Assembly (NCBI RefSeq): GCF_033097485.1 | Contig: NZ_AP028634.1 | Span: 372,001 to 436,000, forward strand | Length of the DNA stretch: 64,000 nt | Direction of reading: 5' to 3' | DNA from: Pyrofollis japonicus | GTDB lineage: Archaea > Thermoproteota > Thermoprotei_A > Sulfolobales > Pyrodictiaceae | Shown here: in pieces, positions 18,466-27,072 of the stretch | Numbering within the stretch: the first letter of the stretch is position 1 | Layout: each line of letters opens with the position of its first letter | Position numbers and translations under genes: made by a program | The notes under the pieces: generated by a model | Told to the model about the DNA's origin: nothing | The model's database searches: none | What the model saw: the letters and a program-made list of their open reading frames with translations, nothing else

Positions 18466-19533
18466 TTGAAAATAGTCTATAAGGATTTGAAGCAAGGTGT
18501 TATCAAAGTAGTGCCAGAAGACACTGATGACTTATGGCTCTTGCATACTATCATTCAGCCAGGCGACTATGTAAAAGCCAGAACATTTAGAGAAATTCAC
18601 TTCGGTGAACGAGGCAGCGGCAGGAGTAGTCGTATACCAATGGTGCTTAAGATACGGGTCGAGTCAACGGAGTTTCAGCCGTTCACGACAAGGCTACGCA
18701 TTAGAGGTGTCGTTGTGGAAGGGCCGGAAAAGTATGGAGTACTTGGAAAGTATCATACTATAAACCTTGATCCAGGAACCGAAGTAGAGATAACTAAGCC
18801 AAATGGATGGCCTCATACACTGCTCAAGAGACTCGAAGAAGCAACAAAGGGGCCAAGCGCCATAATAGTTGCCATAGATTATGACGACTATGCTGTCGCC
18901 TTAATAAGGGGTCAAGGCATTAAGATTGTGGCAGAAGGCTCTCTTCACCTTCCAGGCAAAGATGACCCGCATCGTGAGGAAAAGCTCAGAGAAGCCTTAG
19001 TAGGAGTGACGAAAATAGTTGAGGAACTCGTAGAGAGGGAGGCTCCATTAGTAATAGTAGTAACGGGTCCTGGCAGTGTGAAAGAACAATTGGCTGAACT
19101 CATTAAGGTGAGGCTCGGAAGCAAAGCCCCAAGAATAATAACCGATAGTGCCTCGATGGGGGGTGTTGCAGGAGTCTACGAGGAAGTTAGGAGAGGGATA
19201 ATGAGAGACGTGCTCAAAGAAGCTGCTAGTATCTACGCTGAGGAGTTCCTTGAAAGATTTGAGAAGATGCTTTCAAAAGAACCGCAAAGAGTTGCGTATA
19301 CGCTAGATGACGTTTTGAGAGCTGTTGAGATGGGGGCCGTTGAGGAAGTACTTGTACTTGACGAGCTTGTTAGGCATCCAGACCCTAATATTAGGGAGAT
19401 AGTTGACCGGATACTACGCGAGGCTGACCGAACACGGGCAAAGATAAGCTTCATAAGCGTAGAGACACCAGCCGGGTTGAAAGTAAAAGCGCTTGGAGGA
19501 ATCGTTGCAATTCTCCGATATCCTATCTCCTAA
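18466..19533 (+). CDS. pelA: Pelota, mRNA surveillance and ribosome rescue factor
   Basis: Archaeal pelota (aPelota) works with aEF1A and ABCE1 to dissociate stalled ribosomes. Three domains can be followed over 355 aa: the Sm-like N-terminal domain (MKIVYKDLKQGVIKVVPEDTDDLW, residues 1-~130), a central eRF1-like domain (~135-255, with VVTGPGSVKEQ) and a C-terminal L7Ae-like domain (~258-350). The GGQ motif of eRF1 is absent, as expected for pelota. It starts with TTG at 18466 and overlaps the radical SAM gene by 4 bp at its 3' end. Confidence 0.95.
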   Translation: MKIVYKDLKQGVIKVVPEDTDDLWLLHTIIQPGDYVKARTFREIHFGERGSGRSSRIPMVLKIRVESTEFQPFTTRLRIRGVVVEGPEKYGVLGKYHTINLDPGTEVEITKPNGWPHTLLKRLEEATKGPSAIIVAIDYDDYAVALIRGQGIKIVAEGSLHLPGKDDPHREEKLREALVGVTKIVEELVEREAPLVIVVTGPGSVKEQLAELIKVRLGSKAPRIITDSASMGGVAGVYEEVRRGIMRDVLKEAASIYAEEFLERFEKMLSKEPQRVAYTLDDVLRAVEMGAVEEVLVLDELVRHPDPNIREIVDRILREADRTRAKISFISVETPAGLKVKALGGIVAILRYPIS

Positions 19534-20582
19534 TTCGAGTCATAAATAGGCTTTTTAAAGCTTTCAAAAGGCATTCTTCTATAGTTCCCTACAGGATAAC
19601 GAGTAATTATCTCACCGTCAACAAGGTCGGCGAGCCTAGGGTCAAGATAAGCTACTCCATCTATAATTTCTCCATACCCGTTTTTAACTAGCTCAACAAC
19701 ACGGCTGTTGATCTTACTCACTTTAAGAACCCTTATAAGGCCTTGTGGCATGACCTCTTCGTAAGGCCTTGCCGTTCTTAACGCTTTTCGAAGGAGTCTT
19801 AGCCTCATCTGTATCTTATCTTTATAGCGTGCCGGGCAATAGTGGACTGATATCTGACGTGTATTCTCAAGAGCCCACTTTACTATCTTAAGAGCCGCTT
19901 CCTCGCTGCCTTCTAAGACAGGCTTACTTCTTGAAATCTTATAGCCACGCTCCATAAGCTTCGTAATATTCGAGGGCGAAACCTCAGCCTCATTTAAGTT
20001 TATAAACTTAACACCCATCCCATCGAGCTTCTTTATCAACATCTTTATTTCCTCAATCTTGTCTGGCAGAACTGGTATCTCTACACCTACATCTGAATGC
20101 TTCATAACTCTTAGCGCTTTTTCTATCCTATTAATGAGCCATGGAGCTGTTGGATGAAACCGTATCTCGTCAAGACCTGCCTCATCAAGTCTGCGAAGAA
20201 CATCGGCAGTGGCGTATCTACCACTCGTGTATAAGTGTATATGGAAATCGGAACCAAAGACGTCTTTAAGGAGTCTTATTGCGGCTATTGTTTTTTCAAT
20301 GCTTAACAGGGGATCGCCTCCAGTTATACTCGCTCCAGAGGCTCCTATACGGTAAGCTTCATCAATTAAATCCTCAACATCCTCTGCAGGCTCCTCATTA
20401 ACATAGGTAACATGCTTACCAAATTTCTTGTCAGAAACAGGGCAATAGAAACAATAGTCGTGGCAGACACCAGTAATGAATATAACCATTTTTACTCCTC
20501 TAATGCATAGTTTACAGCCTAGCGGAAGTTCACCCACATAGGCATAGACGCCCTCAACTAGGCGAAATCTGCGGCCAGGCAC
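19530..20582 (-). CDS. Radical SAM protein, archaeal PflA-like
   Basis: A [4Fe-4S]/S-adenosylmethionine radical enzyme. The cluster motif CHDYCFYC is at residues ~40-47, followed by the GGDP motif (ITGGDPLLS) and beta-strand signatures of the partial TIM barrel (HLYTSGRY, EIPVLPDK, FINLNEAE). A second group of cysteines (CKLC near the N-terminus, HYCPARYKD near residue 255) may bind metal. The substrate is not evident; family members are annotated as pyruvate formate-lyase activator-like proteins. It lies 15 bp downstream of the nucleotidyltransferase gene. Confidence 0.82.
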   Translation of the reverse strand: MPGRRFRLVEGVYAYVGELPLGCKLCIRGVKMVIFITGVCHDYCFYCPVSDKKFGKHVTYVNEEPAEDVEDLIDEAYRIGASGASITGGDPLLSIEKTIAAIRLLKDVFGSDFHIHLYTSGRYATADVLRRLDEAGLDEIRFHPTAPWLINRIEKALRVMKHSDVGVEIPVLPDKIEEIKMLIKKLDGMGVKFINLNEAEVSPSNITKLMERGYKISRSKPVLEGSEEAALKIVKWALENTRQISVHYCPARYKDKIQMRLRLLRKALRTARPYEEVMPQGLIRVLKVSKINSRVVELVKNGYGEIIDGVAYLDPRLADLVDGEIITRYPVGNYRRMPFESFKKPIYDSN

Positions 20583-20597
20583 TCTTTCTTACACCTC

Positions 20598-21329
20598 TCA
20601 TATCAGTGGTGAACCTTTCTCTCTCAACGCTCTACGGAATAATGGATTTTCTCTTGCAATACTTTGTACAGCTTCCTCTATAGAGTCCCAGGGTTCAAGT
20701 TCTACCTTAACAAAGACACCGGTACGGCCTAATTTATCTCTCCGAGTAAGAACACGAATTCTTTCTATAACTGTTTCAAGACTTATTCCAAGAAGCTTAG
20801 CGACTTCAGCCTCTCTACCGATTATGCTTGACTCTCTATGACCTTCTTGAATCGGCTCTATAAGAACTAGCCGTTTGTCAACACCTGGTACACGTTTATC
20901 CTGAATAAGTCCTTGATAATCGAGTGCCCCGCCAAAGTAATAGAACTCGTATTCAGTTTTAGACAGCTTGGCCAATGGGAATGAAACTACCTTTCTCTCT
21001 TCAACATCTAGAACAAGGTAAGCTTTTGGCGTACTTGTAGGAGTGGCCTGCACAATAACTTTATGAGATATACGAATACCTTTTCTCTCAAGCGCAAACT
21101 CTATTCTATAGGATGGTACAGTAACGGGCACAAAGATATCTATATCACTGCTTTCATGCACATCACCCCGCGCAACACTTCCATGAACAATAGGCCATAG
21201 TCCTGCCTCAACTAAGGCATTCATAATATGAATAGCTTCCTTACGTAACCGTCTAAGCAGAGCCCAATGCTTATCATCATAAACAACTATTCGATACTCT
21301 GGTCTTTTCTCAACCTTCTCTCTAACCAT
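20598..21329 (-). CDS. Archaeal nucleotidyltransferase
   Basis: The catalytic signature of the polymerase-beta-like nucleotidyltransferase superfamily is present: VHGSVARGDVHESSDIDIFV (GS...D.D). A C-terminal helical region (AEVAKLLGISLETVIERIRVL) may bind nucleic acid. The ATG at 21329 gives 243 aa; the open frame runs to 21473 but overlaps the divergent site-2 protease gene. This resembles archaeal proteins described as predicted nucleotidyltransferases with an added HTH-like domain; substrate unknown. Confidence 0.75.
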   Translation of the reverse strand: MVREKVEKRPEYRIVVYDDKHWALLRRLRKEAIHIMNALVEAGLWPIVHGSVARGDVHESSDIDIFVPVTVPSYRIEFALERKGIRISHKVIVQATPTSTPKAYLVLDVEERKVVSFPLAKLSKTEYEFYYFGGALDYQGLIQDKRVPGVDKRLVLIEPIQEGHRESSIIGREAEVAKLLGISLETVIERIRVLTRRDKLGRTGVFVKVELEPWDSIEEAVQSIARENPLFRRALREKGSPLI

Positions 21330-21452
21330 GATGCCAGCTACACCTGCAGAGACGAGTTCAAAGCTCTTCGAAACCCCTGCTATTCTTGTACGTAGACCAG
21401 CACTTTTATCTAAGTAAGTACAAAAGAGACCATATTCGCTTCGGGGTATAGA

Positions 21453-22616
21453 GTGGCGGGAACAACGCTTCAAGCTCTTGCTGCCTACGTAGCGGCATGG
21501 ATACTGCTTGGCATACTATTGAGTAGCAAGAGGAGTGAGAAGTTTGAGGCAAGCCCTTTCGCAATAGTAATCAGACTACGTAAGCGTTTTGAATACTTTG
21601 ATAAGCTGCGTGGAAATAGACTTGTAGGTCTCTTACTTGATGTTGGAATAGCCTCTATGTTTATCTTAATGGCGCTATTTTATGCTATGATAATAAAAAG
21701 AGTATTACTAATAATATCTGGAAAACCTGCCGGAGAAGCGCCCATAGTGCCTCTAATACCTGGTGTATCGATTGATATAACCACGTTCCTGTATATTCTG
21801 CCTGGGCTTAGCCTAGCAGTAATAGTTCATGAGATTATGCATGCACTCGCTTCTAGGCATGGCGGCGTCGAAGTAAAGAATGCAGGCATCCTAGTCTTCT
21901 TAGGCCTTATCCCCGCTGCATTTGTCGAGCCAGACGAAGACAAATTAAGAAAATCAAGTCTCAGAACGCGGCTAAGAGTATATTCTGCTGGCGTGCTTGC
22001 TAATGTACTACTATGGCTGTTTCTATTGCTCTTATTAAAACCTATCACAGCACAAGGATTCTACATGCATATCATTAAAGTAGAAGCAAATTCGTTTGCA
22101 CAAGAATATGGAGTCCAACCAGGCTTAACAATTAAGGAGGTATATATTAACACGACAGGCCCCCTTGACTTTACAAGCTTCCAGAAAGTTATGAATAAAA
22201 TACGTTACGAGAACGGAGGTACATTAGCTAATATAACATTAATAGTGAAATTCGTGCTACTGAACGACACAACAATAACAGTTGTCAAAAAGGCTGCACC
22301 ATCAAATACAAGCAGAGAAGAAAAGAAAAAGTATGAAATGATAGGCATATATTTCGTACCCGTTCCTAAGACGCTTATAAAGCTTGGATTTTCGCCTTCG
22401 ACTGCGTATACAGTATTTACTATACTGTGGCTTACCGAGCTCATAAATATTGGCCTTGCAGGAATAAACGCTGCACCAATATTTATAACTGATGGAGCCC
22501 GCGTCGTAAATGATGTTGCCGCAGCACTATTAAGAGACGAAAGAAAGGGGGCAATGATCAATAATATAGTATCACTAGTAACACTTATATTAATAATACC
22601 AAATATAAACATATAA
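21453..22616 (+). CDS. Site-2 protease family zinc metalloprotease
   Basis: An intramembrane protease (M50) that cleaves transmembrane substrates, often in signalling. Several hydrophobic helices are visible; the zinc motif HEIMH (within IVHEIMHALASRHGG) lies in the second or third of them, and a late motif ITDGARVVND provides the conserved Asp. Between them, residues ~205-300 form a PDZ-like domain (HIIKVEANSFAQEYGVQPG). The start is GTG at 21453; length is 387 aa. It is divergent from the nucleotidyltransferase gene. Confidence 0.88.
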   Translation: MAGTTLQALAAYVAAWILLGILLSSKRSEKFEASPFAIVIRLRKRFEYFDKLRGNRLVGLLLDVGIASMFILMALFYAMIIKRVLLIISGKPAGEAPIVPLIPGVSIDITTFLYILPGLSLAVIVHEIMHALASRHGGVEVKNAGILVFLGLIPAAFVEPDEDKLRKSSLRTRLRVYSAGVLANVLLWLFLLLLLKPITAQGFYMHIIKVEANSFAQEYGVQPGLTIKEVYINTTGPLDFTSFQKVMNKIRYENGGTLANITLIVKFVLLNDTTITVVKKAAPSNTSREEKKKYEMIGIYFVPVPKTLIKLGFSPSTAYTVFTILWLTELINIGLAGINAAPIFITDGARVVNDVAAALLRDERKGAMINNIVSLVTLILIIPNINI

Positions 22617-22652
22617 ATAAAAACGATAATATTTAGGGGTATTTAAAACGGG

Positions 22653-23927
22653 TTACGCAACAACGTCGTTAAAAGTGAGAACAACAACATTACGGGGCCT
22701 TTTCTCTATAGAGCCTAGCCGGTTAGCTATTACTAGTTTTATTTGCTTTTCAGCAGCCAAGTCAAGCATTCTCTGAGTCACTATACCATCATAAACTACT
22801 GCAAATACCTTGCCGGGCTCCATCTTTTCCAAAACGTTGAACATGTCCCGTACACTTACGCGTTGAATGAGATTCCAGTCCTTATCATATATGAGTGCCT
22901 CGAGAGTGCCACTGAGCTGCTTAATTTCTTCGAGAATTTTCTCAGGAATCTCTACTTTTTCGACCTCGACTTGTACAACGGGCTGAGCTGGCTTAGGCTC
23001 AGCTACCGCTGTAACGGCAGCTGGCGTAGCAGGTGTTGATACTGCAGCCTCTTTCTCTAGGGCTTCTTTGGCCTCCTTAGGTGGCCGTTTTTCTTTCTTT
23101 GGCTGGAATTTTTTCTCGAGTATTGCCAAGTATTCGCGTGCTGGAATGAGGTTGCTAAGGGCACGAGCAATCTCCTTGCCAGTTAGATCCTCTACCTCCT
23201 TGCCTGGGGGTGCCCGTGCAACATAGTCAATGTCGGCAACGCGAAGCAGCTCCCATAGTATGAGGTCTCCTCCGTGATCCCCATCAACGAATGCTATGGC
23301 TTTCTTCGTCTTTGCAAGTTTTATTATAGTCTCTGGTATCTTTCCGCGAGCGCCCTCAAGTGCTATAACATTTCTATAACCATATCTGAGAAGGTTTATT
23401 ACATCAGCTCGGCCTTCAACTATTATTATCTCGTCACTTTTATCTACGTCAGGGCCGGCAGGAAGGCCTTCGGGCCCATAGCTTATTACTTCGCCGCGTT
23501 TTACTGCCTCACTTATTTCTCTAAGTACCTCTTTGAGATCAGGAGTTTTCTCAAGCGACCAGATACGTAGGATTTCACGTGCTCTTTCAATTATCTTCTT
23601 TATCTTCTCTGCACGGACGTCTATTATGTCGTAGACACGTATTTTTGCACGATACGGTCCTACTTTTTCGACGGACTCTATCATTGCCGCAAGCAGTGCA
23701 GTCTCTACTCTATCGAGGTTTGAGGGTATCGTTATCTCGCCATAGGTCTTAGTGTCTTGGTGCTTTATGTCAACTATAACTCTACCTATTCTACCCCTTT
23801 CCTGTAGCTCTCGGAGATCAAATTCTTCTCCAAAGAGGTTTTCAGTTTGACCAAAAATAGCACCTATTATATCATGCTTATTTACTAATCCGTCTACTTC
23901 TATTTTTGCTTTTATTAAATATTTCAA
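22653..23927 (-). CDS. dnaG: Archaeal DnaG-type primase / exosome subunit
   Basis: A TOPRIM-domain protein with primase activity in vitro and a known place in the archaeal exosome as an adaptor for poly(A)-rich RNA. The TOPRIM motifs are EIIIVEGRADVINLLRYG (Glu) and KAIAFVDGDHGGDL (DxD). The N-terminal domain (residues 1-~165) and an Ala/Pro/Lys-rich linker (~285-325) precede a conserved C-terminal domain. Length (424 aa) is typical. It is a stand-alone gene, convergent with the site-2 protease. Confidence 0.94.
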   Translation of the reverse strand: MKYLIKAKIEVDGLVNKHDIIGAIFGQTENLFGEEFDLRELQERGRIGRVIVDIKHQDTKTYGEITIPSNLDRVETALLAAMIESVEKVGPYRAKIRVYDIIDVRAEKIKKIIERAREILRIWSLEKTPDLKEVLREISEAVKRGEVISYGPEGLPAGPDVDKSDEIIIVEGRADVINLLRYGYRNVIALEGARGKIPETIIKLAKTKKAIAFVDGDHGGDLILWELLRVADIDYVARAPPGKEVEDLTGKEIARALSNLIPAREYLAILEKKFQPKKEKRPPKEAKEALEKEAAVSTPATPAAVTAVAEPKPAQPVVQVEVEKVEIPEKILEEIKQLSGTLEALIYDKDWNLIQRVSVRDMFNVLEKMEPGKVFAVVYDGIVTQRMLDLAAEKQIKLVIANRLGSIEKRPRNVVVLTFNDVVA

Positions 23928-24051
23928 ATCGTAACCCCTCGTATCGTTGATGTTCTCATCGTTAATTTAGCGCCTTGGGTTCTTAGTGAGTATGAACACT
24001 ACATGTCAAGCGTTAAGCCCTTGTTACCTGGGGGTTGTTAGCCCTTAGAGT

Positions 24052-24066
24052 GGGGTCATGGCCCCC
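24052..24066 (-). terminator. GC-rich hairpin downstream of tyrS
   Basis: GGGG...CCCC with a 6-nt loop lies a few bases beyond the tyrS stop and is followed on the minus strand by another C/G-rich stretch (24029-24043). It may mark the tyrS 3' end. This is based only on base pairing. Confidence 0.3.
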
Positions 24067-24074
24067 GATTAAAA

Positions 24075-25175
24075 CTACCTTGTTATAGTGGCCTTTTTTA
24101 GTTCTTCTAGTAGTTTTCGCGCCTCCACGTTTTTCTCGAAGTAGTCTCTAATCGGCTTTAAGAGGTCTGCGAGAGCCTTGGCAGTGGCTTTCTTCAAGTC
24201 AAGCGGATGAATCTTACCCTCTCTATAGAGCTGCTCGAGTTCGCTATAGCTATTGACTATTAGTGTGCCGCCGTACTTCTCAGGCCTCTCTATTACCAAC
24301 TTGAATCCCGGTTGTGCGAACAAGATGTACTTGTTTATCTCAATAACTGGGTTGAATTCTACTTGGCGTGCAGGACAATAGGCCTTCAATAACTTTGCTT
24401 CAATCTCTTCCGGACTATCGTAGACAAATATTGCGGATTCTGGCTTTGACTTGCTCATTTTAAGTACTGTTGCTTGTACATCCTCGTTTACTTCTTGAGG
24501 ATTCATTCGCCCAAGCCCTTGGAGACCGGTAAGCAGTGGCGTATGAACTGCTATGACCTTTCTCCTGCCCATCTTCTCGGCCGTATCTCGTGCAAGCATA
24601 TGTGCCTTGCGCTGATCCATGCCGCCTAGCGCGATATCTACGTCAAGATAGAATATGTCAGTTACTTGCATCGCTGGGTAAATTAACTTGGAAAAGTCCA
24701 GTTCTGCTTCATCTGCCCGGCGCCCCATGATAGTTAAGGCACGCTTCATGCGTGCAAGAGTGTTGTTTTTAGCCACTCTGAGAAGTATTGTCCAGTATTC
24801 TTTATCTGAAATTAGGTCCTCCGCATCCACAACCTTTATTGACGACTTGCTTATTCCGAGAGCCTCTAAGACGTCTAGAACGTGTTGTGCAGCCTTCCGG
24901 ATAGTCTCCATATTTCCTCCAAACTTATCATTTATCCATGCATGCCAGGTCGCTGCAAGTAGGTAAAACTCAATACCAGCTTCTATGAAGTCTCTTACTT
25001 TGAAAGCCCAGATTAACCATCCTATGTGGAACAGACCACTGGGCTCAAATCCTATGTATGCCTTAGGATGCTCCTTTTCTTCAAGGAGCCTCTTAAGTTC
25101 ATCGACTTTTATTACTTCTACGGTATTTCGTGTAATAAGCTTTAACCGCTCATCAATACTCTTCATGTCCTCCAC
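24075..25175 (-). CDS. tyrS: Tyrosyl-tRNA synthetase
   Basis: Class I synthetase charging tRNA-Tyr. The HIGH-type motif is FHIGW, and the KMSKS loop is intact (LKMSKSKPES). The archaeal/eukaryotic form is indicated by YIGFEPSGLFHIGW and the AQPGFKLVIERPEKYGG segment, and by the short C-terminus. The tyrosine-binding region QVTDIFYLDVDIALGGMDQRK is typical of TyrRS rather than TrpRS. Length is 366 aa. Upstream lies a promoter-like AATATAAAAG around 25225. Confidence 0.95.
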   Translation of the reverse strand: MEDMKSIDERLKLITRNTVEVIKVDELKRLLEEKEHPKAYIGFEPSGLFHIGWLIWAFKVRDFIEAGIEFYLLAATWHAWINDKFGGNMETIRKAAQHVLDVLEALGISKSSIKVVDAEDLISDKEYWTILLRVAKNNTLARMKRALTIMGRRADEAELDFSKLIYPAMQVTDIFYLDVDIALGGMDQRKAHMLARDTAEKMGRRKVIAVHTPLLTGLQGLGRMNPQEVNEDVQATVLKMSKSKPESAIFVYDSPEEIEAKLLKAYCPARQVEFNPVIEINKYILFAQPGFKLVIERPEKYGGTLIVNSYSELEQLYREGKIHPLDLKKATAKALADLLKPIRDYFEKNVEARKLLEELKKATITR

Positions 25176-25296
25176 CTGGGTCTAATAAGGCCGTAATCGT
25201 GCTCACTTAGAGACGGGCAGCAAAGTAATATAAAAGCGCTTGTAGCGGGTCGCTAATACCGAATTTAGGGGTAGAGAACAGCTATTCTATTCATGG

Positions 25297-25396
25297 GCGC
25301 CGCTCCGCCCCGTTACTCCCGCCTGAGAGAGCTCGGCATGAGACCCCTACTGGGGGCTGTGATGCCGAGTGTTAGGGGCGGGGGACAGCGGCGCCC
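25297..25396 (+). ncRNA. Candidate H/ACA guide RNA
   Basis: A GC-rich stretch in a moderate-GC genome folds as a single H/ACA hairpin. A lower stem (25318-25323 with 25377-25382) and a perfect 8-bp upper stem (25332-25339 with 25362-25369) enclose a two-sided internal pocket (25324-25331 and 25370-25376). The apical arm carries GA opposite GTGA, as in archaeal k-turns. ACA at 25385-25387 lies 15 nt from the upper stem, within the 14-16 nt rule. An outer 10-bp stem (25297-25306 with 25388-25397) could clamp the RNA. Its 3' third is antisense to the pheT 3' end. Strand and identity are inferred from structure. Confidence 0.55.
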
Positions 25397-27072
25397 CCAC
25401 GTTTAACAATGCTCTTTTCATGGAGTTTTGTGTAGTCTATTTCGGCGAAGGCAACTGGGTACTTTATTTCTAGTTTCTCAAGTATCTCTGGGTTTATTTC
25501 GCCTAGCTCGATCTCGAGGCCGTTCTTGGTTAATACTTTCGCTGCACGTCCTTTAATGAAGAGTTTTTTCTCTATTCTATTGATGTTTTCTATTTTATCG
25601 GAAAGTAGCTCTACTAGTCCGTACACTACTGCTTGAATATCCTCATATCCTATCTTTTCGCCCATAATTGCTACTGCTAGTAGTTTTCTTAACAAGACCG
25701 GTGGCTCGCCATCTTCAACTCTTTTTACACGTTTAACGGCTTCTCCTACTTCAAATATCTTGACGGGCACTCTATGCTGGTTTTGAGCCAGTGTTCTAAG
25801 AAGTAAGGGAGCCAATGAATAACGATAGCAGTCTAGCTCAACGGATACCGGGTTACTAATGTAGACGAGTTCATCGGGACTAGCACCAGCTATTTCTACT
25901 TGGTCTTTGCAAGATGACAGTGTATAGTTTTTAACTTCAACGAATCCGTAGCCAGCCAAGATCTGTCTAGCTTCACGTTCCCAATATCTTGTAACAAATA
26001 GGCTACCTCTGAGCATTCTAGATGGCTTTATAGGCTCGATGTTTTCTAGGCCTATTGCAAGCATAATTTCCTCAGCGATGTCAACTTCGTGCAATATATC
26101 AATTCTATATCTTGGTACTAGGACCTCTAAACTAGTCTCCGTCAATGCGTTTGCCTCGAAACGCATGCGGCGGAGGAGCTTAACAGCTTCAGACGAATCT
26201 ATACTTACTCCGAGCAAGTTATTGATTTTCTCAATGCTTACAGTCATTGGCGCCGGCTCTAGTCTAGGTTCAACTAGTTTTCCCCAAGGAGCTTCGACGC
26301 GGACAAGCCCTATGTTTTTACTCATGCTACGTTCTGCGAGATTAGCTGCGAAAATCGCAGCGGCATCAAGCACAGGTTTTAGCTCGGTACCAGTTATATC
26401 GATAAATACGTGTCGTGTGCCAGGCTCTACCCTAGTAATATCTGCATTAATGACAGGAGGTACACTGATTACTTCTTTTCCGGCATAGAGTACTGGGTGC
26501 TTTCCTTCACTAAGAGATATTGAGCCATATTTCTTTCCTTGCTCTGTTACAGTAAGCACCTCTGCCAGCGTCATAGTTTTGTCGTGGTGAAGGGGTTTGA
26601 ACTTTACAGTATCTATTGGTTCAAAGCGGTAGAATAGCTTATTGGACGGCATCTTATCAAGATCGTGAATGCCTATAGCGATCCGCCTTCTGTTAAGGCC
26701 GTGGCTTGCCGTGAGTTTTTCTTGAAACTGTATTAGTTCAACTAGGTAGTCTTCATCAATGTTAACATCCCATACTATAAGCCCCACAATATAAGGGCGT
26801 GTGGGAACGTTGTCAGCAATTATAGTGTACTCTGTTGAGACAGTATTGTATCTTGGTATGCCGAGTTCTTTGCCTAGAAGGCCCTTTACTTGCCTCGCAA
26901 TACCTTCGAGACTATACATGTCAGGCCTATCTACTTCGAGTTCTGCCACAACGTATCCTTCGTTATCTATTTCTACTTCTATCTTTAGCCTCTCCATTAC
27001 TTTTAGTGCTTCAGACAGAGGTAGGCCAAGGACCTCCTCTACGCGGCTGGGCTTAAACCTTAGAACCGGCAT
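25372..27072 (-). CDS. pheT: Phenylalanyl-tRNA synthetase beta subunit
   Basis: The structural and editing subunit of PheRS. The 566-aa length and the N-terminus (MPVLRFKPSRVEEVLG... LEVDRPDMYSLEGIARQVKG) are those of the archaeal-type beta chain, which lacks the bacterial EMAP-like domain. A B3/B4-like region (residues ~90-260), a B5 domain (~270-345, RVEAPWGKL... RYRIDILHEVDIAEE) and the pseudo-catalytic class II fold follow. It overlaps pheS by 20 bp, so the subunits are probably translationally coupled. The last codons are antisense to the candidate H/ACA RNA. Confidence 0.95.
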   Translation of the reverse strand: MPVLRFKPSRVEEVLGLPLSEALKVMERLKIEVEIDNEGYVVAELEVDRPDMYSLEGIARQVKGLLGKELGIPRYNTVSTEYTIIADNVPTRPYIVGLIVWDVNIDEDYLVELIQFQEKLTASHGLNRRRIAIGIHDLDKMPSNKLFYRFEPIDTVKFKPLHHDKTMTLAEVLTVTEQGKKYGSISLSEGKHPVLYAGKEVISVPPVINADITRVEPGTRHVFIDITGTELKPVLDAAAIFAANLAERSMSKNIGLVRVEAPWGKLVEPRLEPAPMTVSIEKINNLLGVSIDSSEAVKLLRRMRFEANALTETSLEVLVPRYRIDILHEVDIAEEIMLAIGLENIEPIKPSRMLRGSLFVTRYWEREARQILAGYGFVEVKNYTLSSCKDQVEIAGASPDELVYISNPVSVELDCYRYSLAPLLLRTLAQNQHRVPVKIFEVGEAVKRVKRVEDGEPPVLLRKLLAVAIMGEKIGYEDIQAVVYGLVELLSDKIENINRIEKKLFIKGRAAKVLTKNGLEIELGEINPEILEKLEIKYPVAFAEIDYTKLHEKSIVKRGGAAVPRP

